Source: Epichloe hybrida (Eukaryota; Ascomycota; Sordariomycetes; Hypocreales; Clavicipitaceae). From it: a stretch of DNA of 64,000 nucleotides. This document shows positions 1 through 11,531 of the stretch, piece after piece. The stretch is taken from contig JAFEKR010000001.1 of NCBI GenBank assembly GCA_019022495.1, positions 3,782,001 to 3,846,000 on the forward strand. Direction: 5' to 3'. The notes beneath the pieces were generated by a model that was given only the letters and a program-made list of their open reading frames with translations, did not search any database and was not told the DNA's origin. Made by a program: the position numbers and the translations under genes. Positions within the stretch are counted from its first letter, which is position 1. Each line of letters begins with the position of its first letter.

Positions 1-441
1 AAAGGAGAGCTAGAATATACTTCTTCCTTAGTATATTTAGTATCTTAAAGTAGCACTTTCTCTTTTATAAGGTAAGTCCTTAATACTAATACCTCTTCTA
101 TAAACCTTACTAATCTATAGTATTTATAGAGATAACTACTAATTAGTGTTAGTATTTACAAGATACTATTAACTTACACGTAGGGTTTTTAGGGTGGACT
201 AAAGTGCACGTAATTATTATATATTCTAGTCTATTTCCATAAGCAAAAGAGGGATTAATAGAAGCAAAGAGGGTACGCTATTTATTATAGGAAAAGGGGC
301 CTTAATTAGGGTTATTAGCGAAGAGGCCACATATGCTAACGCTAACCGCGGCGCGGTTAGGCCAGACATGTAGGTCCGCGATGCAACGCGCCTAGCCAAT
401 CAAAGGCGCGCAGCCTTGTTAATATCATGCTTGTTCTAACA
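1..441 (-). mobile_element. 5' end of Copia family 3 element, running off the window
   Basis: Read on the minus strand this is a 5' LTR (147-441, 295 bp, starting TGTTAGAACAAG and ending CTAACA), followed by untranslated leader sequence at 1-146. The LTR matches the 296-bp LTRs at 27039-27334 and 32866-33161. The leader matches the sequence after the TRIM insertion near 27955-28080, in inverted orientation. C-to-T and G-to-A differences between copies fit RIP. The rest of the element lies left of the window. The 5' part of the LTR (about 340-441) keeps CpG and CpA and is much less mutated than the leader. Confidence 0.8.
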
Positions 442-1386
442 ATAGCCTTAATAATATTAAGGCTAGGGGGCTAAACCCTACTAAGCTAAAAGAGCTTAGT
501 AATACCCTTACCTATAACTTAGATAATAGCATAGATAGAGTCTTAATTTTTAAAGGATATTTTAGATTACAAATACTTAAACAAAATAAGCAAATAGCTA
601 ATAGTTACTTAACTCTATAGGCTAATATCTTAGGAAGCCACTAGTCTAAGAATTCTAATTATACTAAAAAAATTACTAGACTTATATTTAATATTAGTAA
701 AGGGCTTCCTCCCTTATAATATTTAGGACGGATTAAGGTATTAAAATAGTTATAAAATAATTTAAGAGATTTAGAGGAGGCACTAAGGTATAATTATTTA
801 TCTATAGAAGTTATAAGGGTCTATAGGGACTTAATTATAGAGTTTACTAGGGAATATAATAACCTAATAACCCTAGAGGAACTTAAGGTAGTAATAGAGG
901 CTCTTATTATAATTAAGGACTAAGGGGTTAAATAGTTACTTTAAGGAAATAATTACTTTGTTTTTTTTTTCTTTTTTTTTTCTTTTTTTTTTCTTTTTTC
1001 TTTCCTTTTTCTTTTTATATAGTTAGGGCAACTATCTTATACTAGTAGATAAGTAGGATGGGGGGAAGGTGTAAGGCACTAACCCACCCTCTAGCTTAAA
1101 AGCCACATAGAAAAATTTTATTGGAAGGGCGTTGCCCTTTAACACTCAAGAAATCTTAGCTACCATCAATAAAAAGGTTTGTTTTCATTGAATCCGTCTT
1201 TTTATATTCACTTGCCAGTGACTCATTCCTCGGCGGGGCAGACGCGACCGCCCCTAAAAATAGAGCCCCCCCGTCCAAGTTGAAACACACAGTGGGCCAA
1301 GTATCCGTAGCCCTTTGCCCATAAAAGCTTTCCACCCCGTAAGAACCCGAACAACTTTCTTTTGCCTCAAACAACGCAAAGCCCCC
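442..1386. other. AT-rich RIP-mutated sequence without an intact gene, with a polypyrimidine tract
   Basis: No intact reading frame is present. From about 730 to 960 a plus-strand frame interrupted only by TAG/TAA codons can be followed, which is what an old mutated transposon gene would look like, but I do not recognise it. A 56-base T/C tract lies at 961-1016. From about 1140 the base composition changes sharply to that of normal genes, which marks the edge of the first gene island. Confidence 0.55.
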
Positions 1387-3018
1387 ATGCCTGAAGTTAT
1401 TGCCAAATTCTTGAAGGAAGAACTTCACAGAACCACTGACGTATCGAAGGTTGTTGAAATGTTCGGTCGTTTCTCCAAGGTGTCTAACTCGTCTTGCTAG
1501 TTTGTTGATTGCATCTGAAGTGCTTTCCGGTGATAGTCGTTGCCGGAGGGAGCTGATTCGCAAAATCGAGTCCACACCCAACGTTGCTATTCCTTTGAGT
1601 CCCGTAGCCACACCTGCTTCCATTGCTGAAGATGATCCCGACATACGAGACGTAACGGTCGACCCAGTCACTCCAGCACCAAACACCGACCAGCCCATTG
1701 CGCGATCGTGGTCGAGTGCTCGTGGATACAACGAAGCGGCCGCCGACACGGAAGCCGAGAATATAGTCCAGCGTAAGCGGTGCCGCTCGAAAGATGATAT
1801 AACGGACAGCCGTACCGTAAAGAAGCGTTCACCGCCCCTGCCGCCCACGGCAACTGCCAGCAAGCCAAGGCAGATATCGACGCAAGCGTCCACTGTCGAG
1901 ATTAGTCGCAGATTCCGAGGTCCTGGCCGGAAACAGAAACCTTCGGCGCCTGATTTTAACGACGAACGATTTAATAATATTCTCGAGCAACTCCGAAGAG
2001 AGATTGCGGAGTATACTTTAGCTAATGGTCTCCAGGATGCTTGGAGAGTGGTGGACGCCCTCCGCTGGCCAAACCCGGAGGCTGTAAAACTTGACGAGTC
2101 AATCTCAAGGATTCGGCATCTGCAGTGTCAGATTCAGCGCTGTGATATATCGGACGCAAAAGATAACAGCTTGCCAACTCTGTTGACGATCCAGCAACGA
2201 TTTTATATGGTCCAGTTAATGGTCGAATACCAGAAGGCAGTAGAAGAAAAACACAAGGGAGACAAATTTGGCGCTCTCAAATGGTTTCAGAGGGAAATCT
2301 ACCCCGACCAGAACTCGAAACAACGGCAGAAAAGCTGGGACTACTTCCGTCGGACCGCAGAACCCCTCTTTGAAGCGGTGCGACGGTATGGTTACGGCGT
2401 TCTTATTTTCCCACTTCGTAACGTGACGATGAAAAGGTATGTGCGTCGAAAATACGCCAGAGATATGGCTAACAACGACCTAGTTTGCACTGTCTTCGGC
2501 GTGAGTCCATCAGTGACGTCCTTGACTATATTCAAGTGTGTCATCCAAAGGTAGAGACTATACTGAACAATATATCCGGCCTCTTGGCAGGGCTACTTAC
2601 ATAGGGGTTGCCACCTATGCGTCTGCCAATCTCGGTCGTAGCATACGAAGATATCATTAACAGTCATGATAGTCATTGTACTAACCTCTTCATGCAACCC
2701 GTAATCGCGAACATGGATCCACCTGCCGTTCTCGGAGAAATTCCACCATGGCCGTATATGCCTGTGGAAGACGCTCTGGTGGCTGTGGCGCATCTGCAAA
2801 ATGATAGCGAACTTGTCGGCAAGTGTAAAGCTGATGGAGGTGCGTCAACATCAACTGAAGAGCTTGAAGCAACCTTTGATTGGGATAAAGCTGTTGATGA
2901 AGGCGAACTCGTCGGCAAGAGTAAAGCTGATGGAAGTATGTTGATATCAACTGAAGAGCTGGAAGGAATGTTTGATTGGGGTAAAGCTGTTGATGATGGC
3001 TTGCTGCACAAGTTTTAG
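1387..3018 (+). CDS. Multi-exon gene of unknown function with C-terminal 32-residue tandem repeat
   Basis: The long central frame runs 1502-2436. It has a low-complexity Ser/Thr/Pro/Arg-rich N-terminal half and a charged, probably helical second half with motifs such as KWFQREIYPDQ and KSWDYFRRTAEPLFEAVRRYG. A good intron lies at 2437-2483 (GTATGT donor, CTAAC branch, TAG acceptor). It joins a second exon in another frame that reads ESISDVLDYIQVCHPK. Reading straight on reaches a TAG at 2602-2604. Removing 2551-2604 (GTAGAG...ATAG, 54 nt) as an intron would instead continue in frame into 2605-3018, an acidic tail with two 32-residue repeats. The central frame has no ATG of its own. The likely start is ATG 1387 in another frame (MPEVIAKFLKEELHR), but the joining intron is uncertain (1480-1552 would keep frame). 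I recognise no domain. Confidence 0.5.
2809..3000 (+). repeat. Two tandem 96-bp in-frame coding repeats
   Basis: Units 2809-2904 and 2905-3000 each encode 32 residues, beginning ELVGK.KADG and ending FDW.KAVD.G. They are about three-quarters identical in protein, and the differences include conservative replacements. The exact 96-base period keeps the frame open. This supports translation of 2605-3018 and suggests a recent unit duplication. Confidence 0.85.
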
Positions 3019-3072
3019 TAATTTCTGTTTAACTTGAATGCATTTACTTATTGATGTCCTGCGCTGACAGCT

Positions 3073-3492
3073 ATGTACAATAATGCAAGTGTTGGTGACG
3101 TGGCAGTTACCGAACGACATCCCGAACCACTGCAGCGCCAGTCGGGGAACGTCGGACTCTTTGGAAGACATAACGGCGCATATTATACTGGGCATATCCG
3201 GTTTGTTAGTGCCTGGCTCATATTTGTCAGAGAAGGCAAGGAGAAACAGGCTTGGCTGATGACGAGCGTTTGTGACGCCCCAGCGCCTGTACCTAACTCG
3301 TTAGGTTGCCTTCAGTTTGCTTGGCAGAATGCTGGCAAGGACAAGGCACGAGTCTCTTTGTTTTTGCAGTTTTTCTTCCCTTTATTCAACTTGATAACCT
3401 TAATGCTAAGCCAGGTTATACCAATTTCATCGGTCGCTTTTGTCAGGGAATCGCGTCTCATCGACTGCCACACCTTAATTTCGTGTAAATAG
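3073..3492 (+). CDS. Possible hypothetical protein, weak support
   Basis: This is an open frame of 139 codons starting at an ATG, 55 bases after the preceding gene. The first 60 residues are mixed and polar. Residues about 95-128 are strongly hydrophobic (VSLFLQFFFPLFNLITLML), so a membrane segment is possible. I recognise no family and no good splice sites. It could be the 3' untranslated region of the preceding gene or a chance frame. The only positive evidence is its length and the normal base composition. Confidence 0.2.
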   Translation: MYNNASVGDVAVTERHPEPLQRQSGNVGLFGRHNGAYYTGHIRFVSAWLIFVREGKEKQAWLMTSVCDAPAPVPNSLGCLQFAWQNAGKDKARVSLFLQFFFPLFNLITLMLSQVIPISSVAFVRESRLIDCHTLISCK

Positions 3493-3965
3493 CTTCTGGC
3501 GAGAGCTTCCTTCTTGAAACTCTCTCTTTCTCCTTGTGAATAATCACTTCATCCAAGTTGCACTCGACCATGCTCGTGCCCTTGTACCGTCACAGCTTTC
3601 GGGACTCTATATTGGCCAATCCTATTGAACACCCTAAGTGCAGTTGGTACAGCTGCAATACACGTTGCAGGCAGTCATGCCAAGAAGGCCGTGGCCAAGT
3701 TTCCGTTTCCTTGCAGCTGGGATAGGCCACAGCGAAGGTATCTCAGGTGAATGGAAGTACTGTATCCTTCTAACTACATCGACATTGATGGGCTGTGGAG
3801 GCGATCCAAATTTGGAATCAGCCGCTTCCCGCATGCATTCTTGTGGGCAAATTTGAAGACAGCACATTGCTCGCAGCATTTGATGTCTTCAATCTGAAGA
3901 CTGTTTTGACAATCTTCTTCTACATGTCATTCCTGCGACGTTTCCGCAACACTTGCCGCATATTC
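3493..3965 (+). other. Intergenic or degenerate gene sequence between convergent genes
   Basis: Composition is normal for genes, but no single long frame exists. A plus-strand stretch at 3798-3972 reads AIQIWNQPLPACILVGK and then VFNLKTVLTIFFYMSFLRRF before a TAA. It could be a last exon behind an intron with donor GTATCT at 3738 and a CTAAC branch at 3770. I cannot connect it to a start codon and treat it as unresolved. Confidence 0.25.
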
Positions 3966-5760
3966 CTAGCATAATCGTCTAGGGCTTGGAGTTGCGATCG
4001 GTGTCCGTACAGCACCATCGGGAGCAGAATCCTGTTTGCAAACTTTGCAATTCAATCCTCCGACGCTGATCTCAGAAAGAGGGATGAGATCCCACGCAAT
4101 CGCGTAGTCTTCGCCCACCGAAATCGTAACTCCAGCTTTGTGCCACGGAGCATCAGGGTCGCCGTCCTGCTTCTGCGCGTCGGCGGCCGACCTCTCTGCT
4201 ATCAACAGCGTGTGGCGCCGGTCACCGCTCCGAGCGTTGCAGTCAAACGCCACGAGGTCACCATCTGGGCAGCGTCCATTCGTGGCTAGCACCGTTACGA
4301 ATGGTATCTGCGTCGCGGGACACTTGACGCGAATGAGATGTCCAAAACCAAAGTTGAGCGTGTCCATGACAGACTGCGACTATAGCTGCATAAAATCAGC
4401 CCAGACGAACCTGTACCGCTCTGACTCTAATATGGGATAGAACTTGCTTTCCGCGCGTTTCTTGATGAAGTGAAGCGCATGCTGGTAATTGTTTGCAAGG
4501 ATCTGCGCAATCATAATGATTTGCTTGTTAGAGTATCGCCCATGCGACAGCGATGTCGATGGCGGATGACCAAACGCCGCGAGCGTAGAGAATAAGAGTC
4601 AGGTCGCGATGTACGAAATCGTTGCTGCACCGGTACACCGGACCAAGTTTATGCAGAACGGTACAAGTTCCGATTCGTCGCGCGGCGAAGCGCACCGTAT
4701 TTTCGGAGACAATCACCGGCCCGTACGGCGTCACGGCGTCCAGCCCTGAGGCAGCCGACAGCATGTGTCGCTTCGGGCAGGGAACACCCTCGCACGTAAG
4801 CTCAGCGGCGTCGTCGCCGGCAGCCGGCATGGCAGGGGGCACCATCAGCCAGCGCAGGTGCCCGGCCGCAAGCGCCGCCTGCGTCCACCTCCTCCACGCG
4901 CTCTCCCTCGACTTGCGCGGCCGGACGCCGATCTCAGCGGTCAAGACAGCCATGGCGCCGTACACCTCGTCGACGGGGAGGAAGACCCGCCGGTTGCCGA
5001 GCATCTCCATCACCCTCGTCGGGTCCGTCGCGCCAGTGCGGCGCGCTGCCATGCCGGAGAAGTGAGAAAAGAGCAGCTCAAACCTGGTCGTCGCCGGGTC
5101 ACCACGGCTCGTGCACTCCGCAATCTCCCACTCCTCGCAGAGCCTGGGGATGGCGACAAAGAGCTCATCGCTGATCGAGACGGGCTCCAGATCGGCGCCG
5201 ATCCACAGGACGTCCGCCGCGAGCAAATACTCCTGCAGCGTCCAGACGCGCGTGCCCCAGGCGGCGCTCGTGAAGCGGGAGAGTACTTCCATGGCTTGCA
5301 CAAGCTTGGCTCGCCCAGGCCCAAGGACCCAGTACTCTCTGGCACTTGCACTTTCGTCTGTCCATGCCTCCGCGTCCCAGATAGCGAGGGCCTCGTCCAG
5401 CTCGGCCGAGCCGTGGTCGACTTGCTCTTGCGTCAGGTTTATTTTGTTTGTAAGGATAATTAAGACGACTTTGGCATCGCCATATATGTGGCTCATGAGC
5501 GGCATCTGCTCGCACATGTCGTCCTCGGAGTCTTGAATGATGCAGAATAGGTCGATCCAGCAGTATCCCACTTGATCGAGACCTCGTTGTTGTATCGTTT
5601 GCCTAATGGCATCGCTGCCGAATGACTGGCCAAAGTTCCCATGTTTGGAAAAGATGCAGTCCGACCAGGCGTGAGAAATGGCTAGATAGGGCGGCGCCTG
5701 TCCAATCTCAAAAGACTCAACTGCCCAGGTGACAGTGTTGACGAGTCTAAATGTCCTCAT
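3966..5760 (-). pseudogene. HET-domain (heterokaryon incompatibility) protein, interrupted by an in-frame stop
   Basis: HET proteins mediate vegetative incompatibility and related immune-like cell death in fungi. The first exon starts at ATG 5760. It carries the HET signature in order: YLAISHAW at residues 25-32, YCWIDLFCIIQD at 66-77, and WGTRVWTLQEYLLA near 168-180. The frame closes at 4528, but a typical intron fits there. The acceptor is GCGCAG, ending at 4503, with a CTAAC branch near 4527. The donor is either GTACAT at 4614 or GTTTGG at 4575, and both are phase 0. Splicing continues into ILANNYQHALHFIKK, in frame with a C-terminal segment at 3966-4367. One TAG at 4382-4380 interrupts that last exon. 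It is a single CAG-to-TAG change, the context mutated by RIP. The gene is probably disabled or shortened, although a small unrecognised intron could remove the stop. The HET domain itself is intact. Confidence 0.8.
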
Positions 5761-5883
5761 CCTAGGGTGTCATTTCGTTTTTTTTCTACTTATCAAGTTT
5801 AGATCTGGATAAATACAACGCGAAAGTCCCGGTCTGCAATTATTCTGAGTGGCTGCCTGCAAGATCACATGGGTTAGGCTATG

Positions 5884-6129
5884 TGTGGAGGGATTTGGGT
5901 GGCAAAGAGCGATGAAAAGAGAAGATGATGTGGAATTACTATCTAGGAATTTAACGGGCAAAAGAGAAGCTATTATAGCTTCAAATCTATAAGTAGTAAA
6001 TTAAGGTCTTTAAGTAAAGCCTTTAATAAATTGCGATAACAAACGCAATCGTAAGCGCGATGCGTTATTAAGCGAAGAATCTAACAATGTAATGCCTAAG
6101 GCTATAATATAAGGCTATAATTCTTAACA
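5884..6129 (-). repeat. 3' LTR of Copia family 1 copy A
   Basis: On the plus strand it begins TGTGGAGGGATTTGGG and ends TTCTTAACA. Against the right LTR the differences are mostly C/T and G/A transitions. Confidence 0.9.
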
Positions 6130-9100
6130 CCGCCCCTAGCAACATATCTAGCTAATAATATAAGGAAGAAAAGAAAAACAGAAAATAAGGCTATTTATAA
6201 GCCCTTTATGTCTCCCTTTATAAAGTCCTTTACCTTTATTATCTAAAGAAGGCGCATAAAATTATTATATTTAACGCATTCTAGGCCTTTTATAAACCTA
6301 TTAGCTATTATTTAATCTATGCTAATCTATTAGAGATAAAATTCCTCTTTATAAGCTTTCTATATAATCTATTTATACTATAAATTAATATAATAAGTAT
6401 ATCCCTTATGCTTCTTATTAAGCATATTAGCTTTTATATTCTAGCTATTTATAAAAAGAAGTAATAGTTATAATTACTTAATCCTAAAGTTATTAAGCAG
6501 CTTAGTAATCTATATTATTAAGAGTCTAGTTAGCATAAGGTTAATAAATTTAGCTTCTATTAAGCTAAGAGTAATTAGAGTTTATTTCTTTAATTACTAT
6601 AGAATTAATCCTCTAGCTAGTATTATAATATAGCTAGTAGTTAATCTTCTAGTATCTAGGTTATTAGCAAGCAAAGCATTACTATAGCCCTTTACCTAAA
6701 GCATAGATTTAATATCTATAGAAGTTAATCCTCTAAGAACAATTCCTAAATCATCTATTCCTATAAGGTATTACTAAAGATAATTCTAAAGGTTTATATA
6801 TACTTACTTTAGCGCAGAATTTACACCATAAAGTTAATTAACCATAAATATAATGTTAGGCTGTGTGCATATAGAGAGCTAGTTAAAGCTTCCTATTTAC
6901 TTCGCCTAGTCTAAAAGGTTATAAACTATATTAAGTTCCTTCTAGTTAGCTAGTATTATAGTCTTTAGAAGCTAAGGAACTTTTATTATATTAAGGTTCT
7001 TAATATTAAATTTCTTTATAATACTCTATATGTAAATCTTTTAATATAAAAGCATTGTTTAGTTAGCTTAATTACAAATAAATTTAACACTAAGGAATAG
7101 TTTAACATCACCTAGGTGCTTTAATTTATACTATTTCTATAGTTCTTTAATAATAGTTATAATAATTATAAGGGTCTTCCCTATAATAATTATATTATTT
7201 ATATATAATAAAAGAATAACATTATTACATTAAAAGATACGGAGTTTGCTTAATAATTAATAAAAGCCTTACTTTTTAAGTTCCTTAGTAATATTATCTA
7301 ATTACTAAAGAGAAAAGGGAGGTAAACTATAGAGAGCTCTATTAAGCTTGTAGACTCTAGTTATACTATTAGAGTAACCTTAAGGTTACCTTATATAAAT
7401 ATCTCCTTACGCTTTAACATTAAGAAAGGCATTAATAATATTATATTATTACTAATTATAGTTAAGGATTATAATAAGTATATAGAACACTTATAAGGAA
7501 ACTAAGTGTATAACTACTATATAGAGGTCTTTATAATTAAATACTTTTAGGTTCTAATCTTCTCTTATAACCTATCTTGCTTTTATATAAGGTTCCTTAT
7601 TAATTAAATACTTTACTATATACACCTACTAAAATCTTAGTATCTTTAGGAGGAAATACTAGGTCCTAACTATTTTTCTTATAGATCTTAATAAGTTCTT
7701 TCTTTTCTATAAGTCTCTAGAAGCTATAATAGTTATTTATAGCTTTAGCCTTAAACTAGTTAGATAGAATCTTAATCTTTATATTAGCTATATTAGCTAC
7801 TTTAAGCATTAGAAAGGTATATAAGGTAGTTATCTCTTTTACTTTATTAGTATATAATATTATTATTATCTTTAGCTTCTTCCTCTAGAAAGGCTCTAGG
7901 CTAATGCCTTAGTAGCGTTATGTCTTTGCTATTAATTTATTATTATTAATCTCTTATAAGATTCTCTTTTTAAGGAGAACTCTTAGAGAGTATTAGGAGA
8001 TAGCTTTATGGTTTTTCTAGTAAAGGAGGATTATTCTTCTCCTTAAAAGAGTAATAATTCTTATCTATTTCTAAGGTATTTAATTAGCTTTCTATAAAAT
8101 AAACCTTCTTCTTCTCTATATAAATATAAGGATTCTCTTATGTTATAGGTAGGATGTTAATAATGTGTTATCCCTTATTAGTAAAAGAGGGATTAATTAG
8201 ATTTATAATGTAAATAACTTTATTGTCCTTAAATTCCATGCGGGCAGGTATGTCTCTTTTATTAAAGCAAATATCCCTTATATAAATAATTCTCTAATCC
8301 TCTAGGATCTAAACCTTATAAAGATAATATTTAGGGCTATCTATACCTATAAGTTAACCCTTCTTAGCTCTTAGTGCTATCTTCTAGGATTAAACATATT
8401 ATTTATTAGGAATTTATATATATGTAATATATCCCTATGGTTATAGATTATGAATTAAGGCTATGTTATTAAGTCTAAGGGTGTTAAATAAGGCTTGTTA
8501 AGGAGATTAATTATTCTTATTACTATAAGTAAGTAATAGATTAGTGATTTTAGCTACGTGCTTTATAGCATATAGCTATAGAAGTTCTAGTAATTTAGCT
8601 TTAATTATCAAGGCTCTTACTATCTTTATAAGAGTTTAACTAGCGTGTTTAATAATACCTTAATAGGCAAGAACATATAGTACGCTAGTATAAAGGATAA
8701 TTCCTTCCTTCTAATAATAAGCTTTAAACCTTTCCCTAAGGAATTCTATTATATTATTAGTATAGAAGTATTTAATAGTAAATCCTTTACTTATATTTTT
8801 AATAGTAGTCTTCTAAGCTTAAATTACTTTAACTACACTAGATCTGTTAACTATCGGAATTACCTAGTAAAAGCGTGTGTAAACATTAATTACATATAAT
8901 ATATGCTTTTTCCCTTTAAACCCTTTAGGTTTATATTTAATAAAGTCCTAGAAAACACATGAAAGAAAATTCGTAGTGTTATTTAACTCCTCTTAATAAA
9001 TCATCTAGGGAGCCTTTAATAATAGATAAGCTAAATAATAGAAGTTAATCACAGAGGTAGGATTTATAGAGATTCCTACTTCTTTGCATGTAAGTAGGAT

Positions 9101-11263
9101 TTGTTCCTTCCTTACGTGACTAAGTCTCTTATGTAAAAGGCCGAATTCGACTTGTTTAGTGACCAATTTGCTTGTTAATACTATAAAGTTATAATAAGGT
9201 TCCTTCTCTTATATAATTAATATAGAAATATTTAACTTCTAGTTATACTTTCTAATAACTAAGCTATTAGTTATTAAGATTAATTAGTCTTTGAACTTAT
9301 ATATAATAACTCCTCCTTGCTTAAGAAGTCCTAGTAAGATTATATTAACTTTAGCCTTCGGTGCGTATTAAGCATTTAGGAGGTCTAGATATCCTTCTCT
9401 AACAGGGATTATTATATTACTAATTCCTTTAACTATAAGTTCTTTGCTATTACTAGCTATTATTAGCTTAGTATTAACATTAGTATTTAAATAGGTAAAC
9501 TATTTAGTTAAATTAAACGTGTGTATGTTACACCTAGTGTTAAGGATATAGTCCTCCTTAGTATGGCAATTTAATAGCGTTTAAAAGAAATAGTCCTAAT
9601 TAATCACTATAAGGGCAAGATTGCCTCTAGCACTTATAATATCTAAAGAAGCTATAGTCTTAGTTATTATTATAGCTGCGTTGACTTTCTTCTTTATTAA
9701 TTTAGGCATCTTTTCTAGATAAAGCTTCTAGTAATTATCCTTTAAATAGATTAGTCTTCCTAGAGAAATTAAATAACTATAGTCTAGCTTAATAGTCTTA
9801 GAAGTTTTATTTCTCTTTTTCTAAGCCTTATCTTTAGATTGTATATTAGCATTCTTATTACTCTTTTATTACTATTACTATTAAGTACTAAAGTTAACCT
9901 TTAGATTCTTCTAAACCTTATTAGCTTTATATATTAAATAAGTAAGCATACCTTCCTTTATAAGTTTTAATTTAGAGAATCCTTTGATTTTCTAAGTGTT
10001 ATAGATTTTAGGTATTAAGTCTTTAATTACTTTGATTATTTGTGAGACCTAAATAATATTAGGGATTTTCTTAATCTTGTAGATACAGTTCTAAAGGTTC
10101 TAATAGTAGTCTAGCTAAGCTCTTATTATAGCAAAATCAGCCCTCTTTAATTAGGAGAATTGCTATAAAAGCTTAATAATAGCTAAATTAGCCTTAAAGC
10201 TATAATTGCTTTTAATTAATTCTATTATTTAAGTAACTAGTATAGTGTTAGTCTATCCTATATAAGTTAAGTTCTTTTAAACTTATAAAGAAAGGCTTTA
10301 CTAAATAATAGAAGAGAGAATAATATAATACTTATTAGTCTATTTAGACTAAGGAGTGTTGCTAGTTAAATATGCTATAAGTTATATAATATAAACTTAT
10401 ATTTAAATTAAGATTTCCTATTCTTTAAAGTTCTCTACCCCTTTTAATAGTATAATAACTATAGTCCTTATATACTAAGCTTTTATAATATTATTAAGTT
10501 TTATTAAATCTAGTAAAGTAGCTAGAGTAGCTATACTACTTATAATAAAGAGTAGGGTTATATATTAGAATTCGCGTACTTCTATTACTATATATACTTA
10601 ATACTAATTATTATTAATTTAGTCTAATAGGGGTTATAGTAGTAGCTCTCTAATAATTAAATTACTATATAGCTACTAATATATAGAGATATAAAGTTAA
10701 GAGTAAAGGGTATTTTTAAATACTCTTTTAAAGTTTTACCTTAGCTTAATTAGAAGGCGTTTATTATACTTGCTTTACTTGCTTTACCTTATACTACTAT
10801 ACCTATAATACTAATTACACCTAAATAGCAATAGATCTAGATTATTAGTTTCAGGTGCCTAAGGTAGTTTCGTAAGGAATGTCTTATCCTAGCCTACTAT
10901 TTACTAAGATTTACCTAGAAGGGTTAAACTTTTTATATATATTAAGAAGTTTATAATAACTAGTAGTTTATAATATTATAAGAGAGTTATTATAAATACA
11001 AGAGAGGGATAACACTACAAAGGTTATGCGTTCAAATCCTAGTTATGTAAAAGATTTTACGTTTTGTTATGCAAGCTAAATTCCAATTAATTTAATCGTT
11101 AACCTACGTTATTAATGTTATTAGTTTTGGGTAAAGAGTCTTCATGCCGCCCCGTAAGTTAAGCAATATGCTTTAACAAGATGTTAGGAAAAGATATGTA
11201 ATTGTACACAAGACTACGATAGTTAGATAAAAGAGAAAATTAAAGAAAAGGGCGCGATTATAA

Positions 11264-11280
11264 GCGCTAGGCTTATAACC
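11264..11280 (-). promoter_or_regulatory. Probable primer binding site matching the anticodon arm of a methionine tRNA
   Basis: The plus-strand bases directly next to the 5' LTR read GCGCTAGGCTTATAACC. After allowing RIP-type transitions this equals the anticodon stem-loop of a CAU methionine tRNA (GGCTCATAACC core). Copia-type elements are known to prime from an internal half of initiator tRNA-Met. Copy B has the same sequence at 26999-27015. Confidence 0.6.
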
Positions 11281-11526
11281 TAGGGAGGGATTTAGGTAGT
11301 AAAGAGCAATAAAAAGAGAAGATAATATGGAATTACTATCTAGGAATTTAATAAGTAAAAGAGAAGCTATTATAGCTTTAAATCTATAAGTAGTAAATTA
11401 AGGTCTTTAAGTAAAGCCTTCAATGAATAGCAATAACAAACGCGATCGCAAGCGCAATGCGTTATCAAGCGAAGAATCTGACGATGTGATGCCTGAGGCT
11501 GCGATGTGAGGCTGTGATTCTCAACA
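11281..11526 (-). repeat. 5' LTR of Copia family 1 copy A
   Basis: 246 bp. It ends GATTCTCAACA on the plus strand and is followed by the CTATG duplication. It keeps more CpG and CpA in its right half (for example CGCGATCGC) than the interior does. Confidence 0.9.
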
Positions 11527-11531
11527 CTATG

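Larger units (their letters stand above)
5884..11526 (-). mobile_element. Complete Ty1/Copia retrotransposon, family 1, RIP-degraded
   Basis: LTRs of 246 bp lie at 5884-6129 and 11281-11526, and a 5-bp target duplication CTATG at 5879-5883 and 11527-11531 fixes both ends. Coding is on the minus strand, so the right LTR is the 5' LTR. An integrase core is readable near 8820-8960 on the minus strand (phrases like KPKGFKGKKHILYVINVYTRFY) with stops where Gln, Arg or Trp codons would be. No gene is intact. The internal region is saturated with TpA. The insertion separated the HET gene's upstream flank from the remnant at 11532-11762. Confidence 0.9.

Noticed and set aside
1156..1893. Long minus-strand open frame (245 codons) opposite the first gene
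   Set aside because: It lies antisense to a frame continued by a good intron and a clear downstream exon. Its 3' half is low-complexity complement of Arg/Ser/Pro codons and no motif was found. It cannot be fully excluded for 1156-1500.
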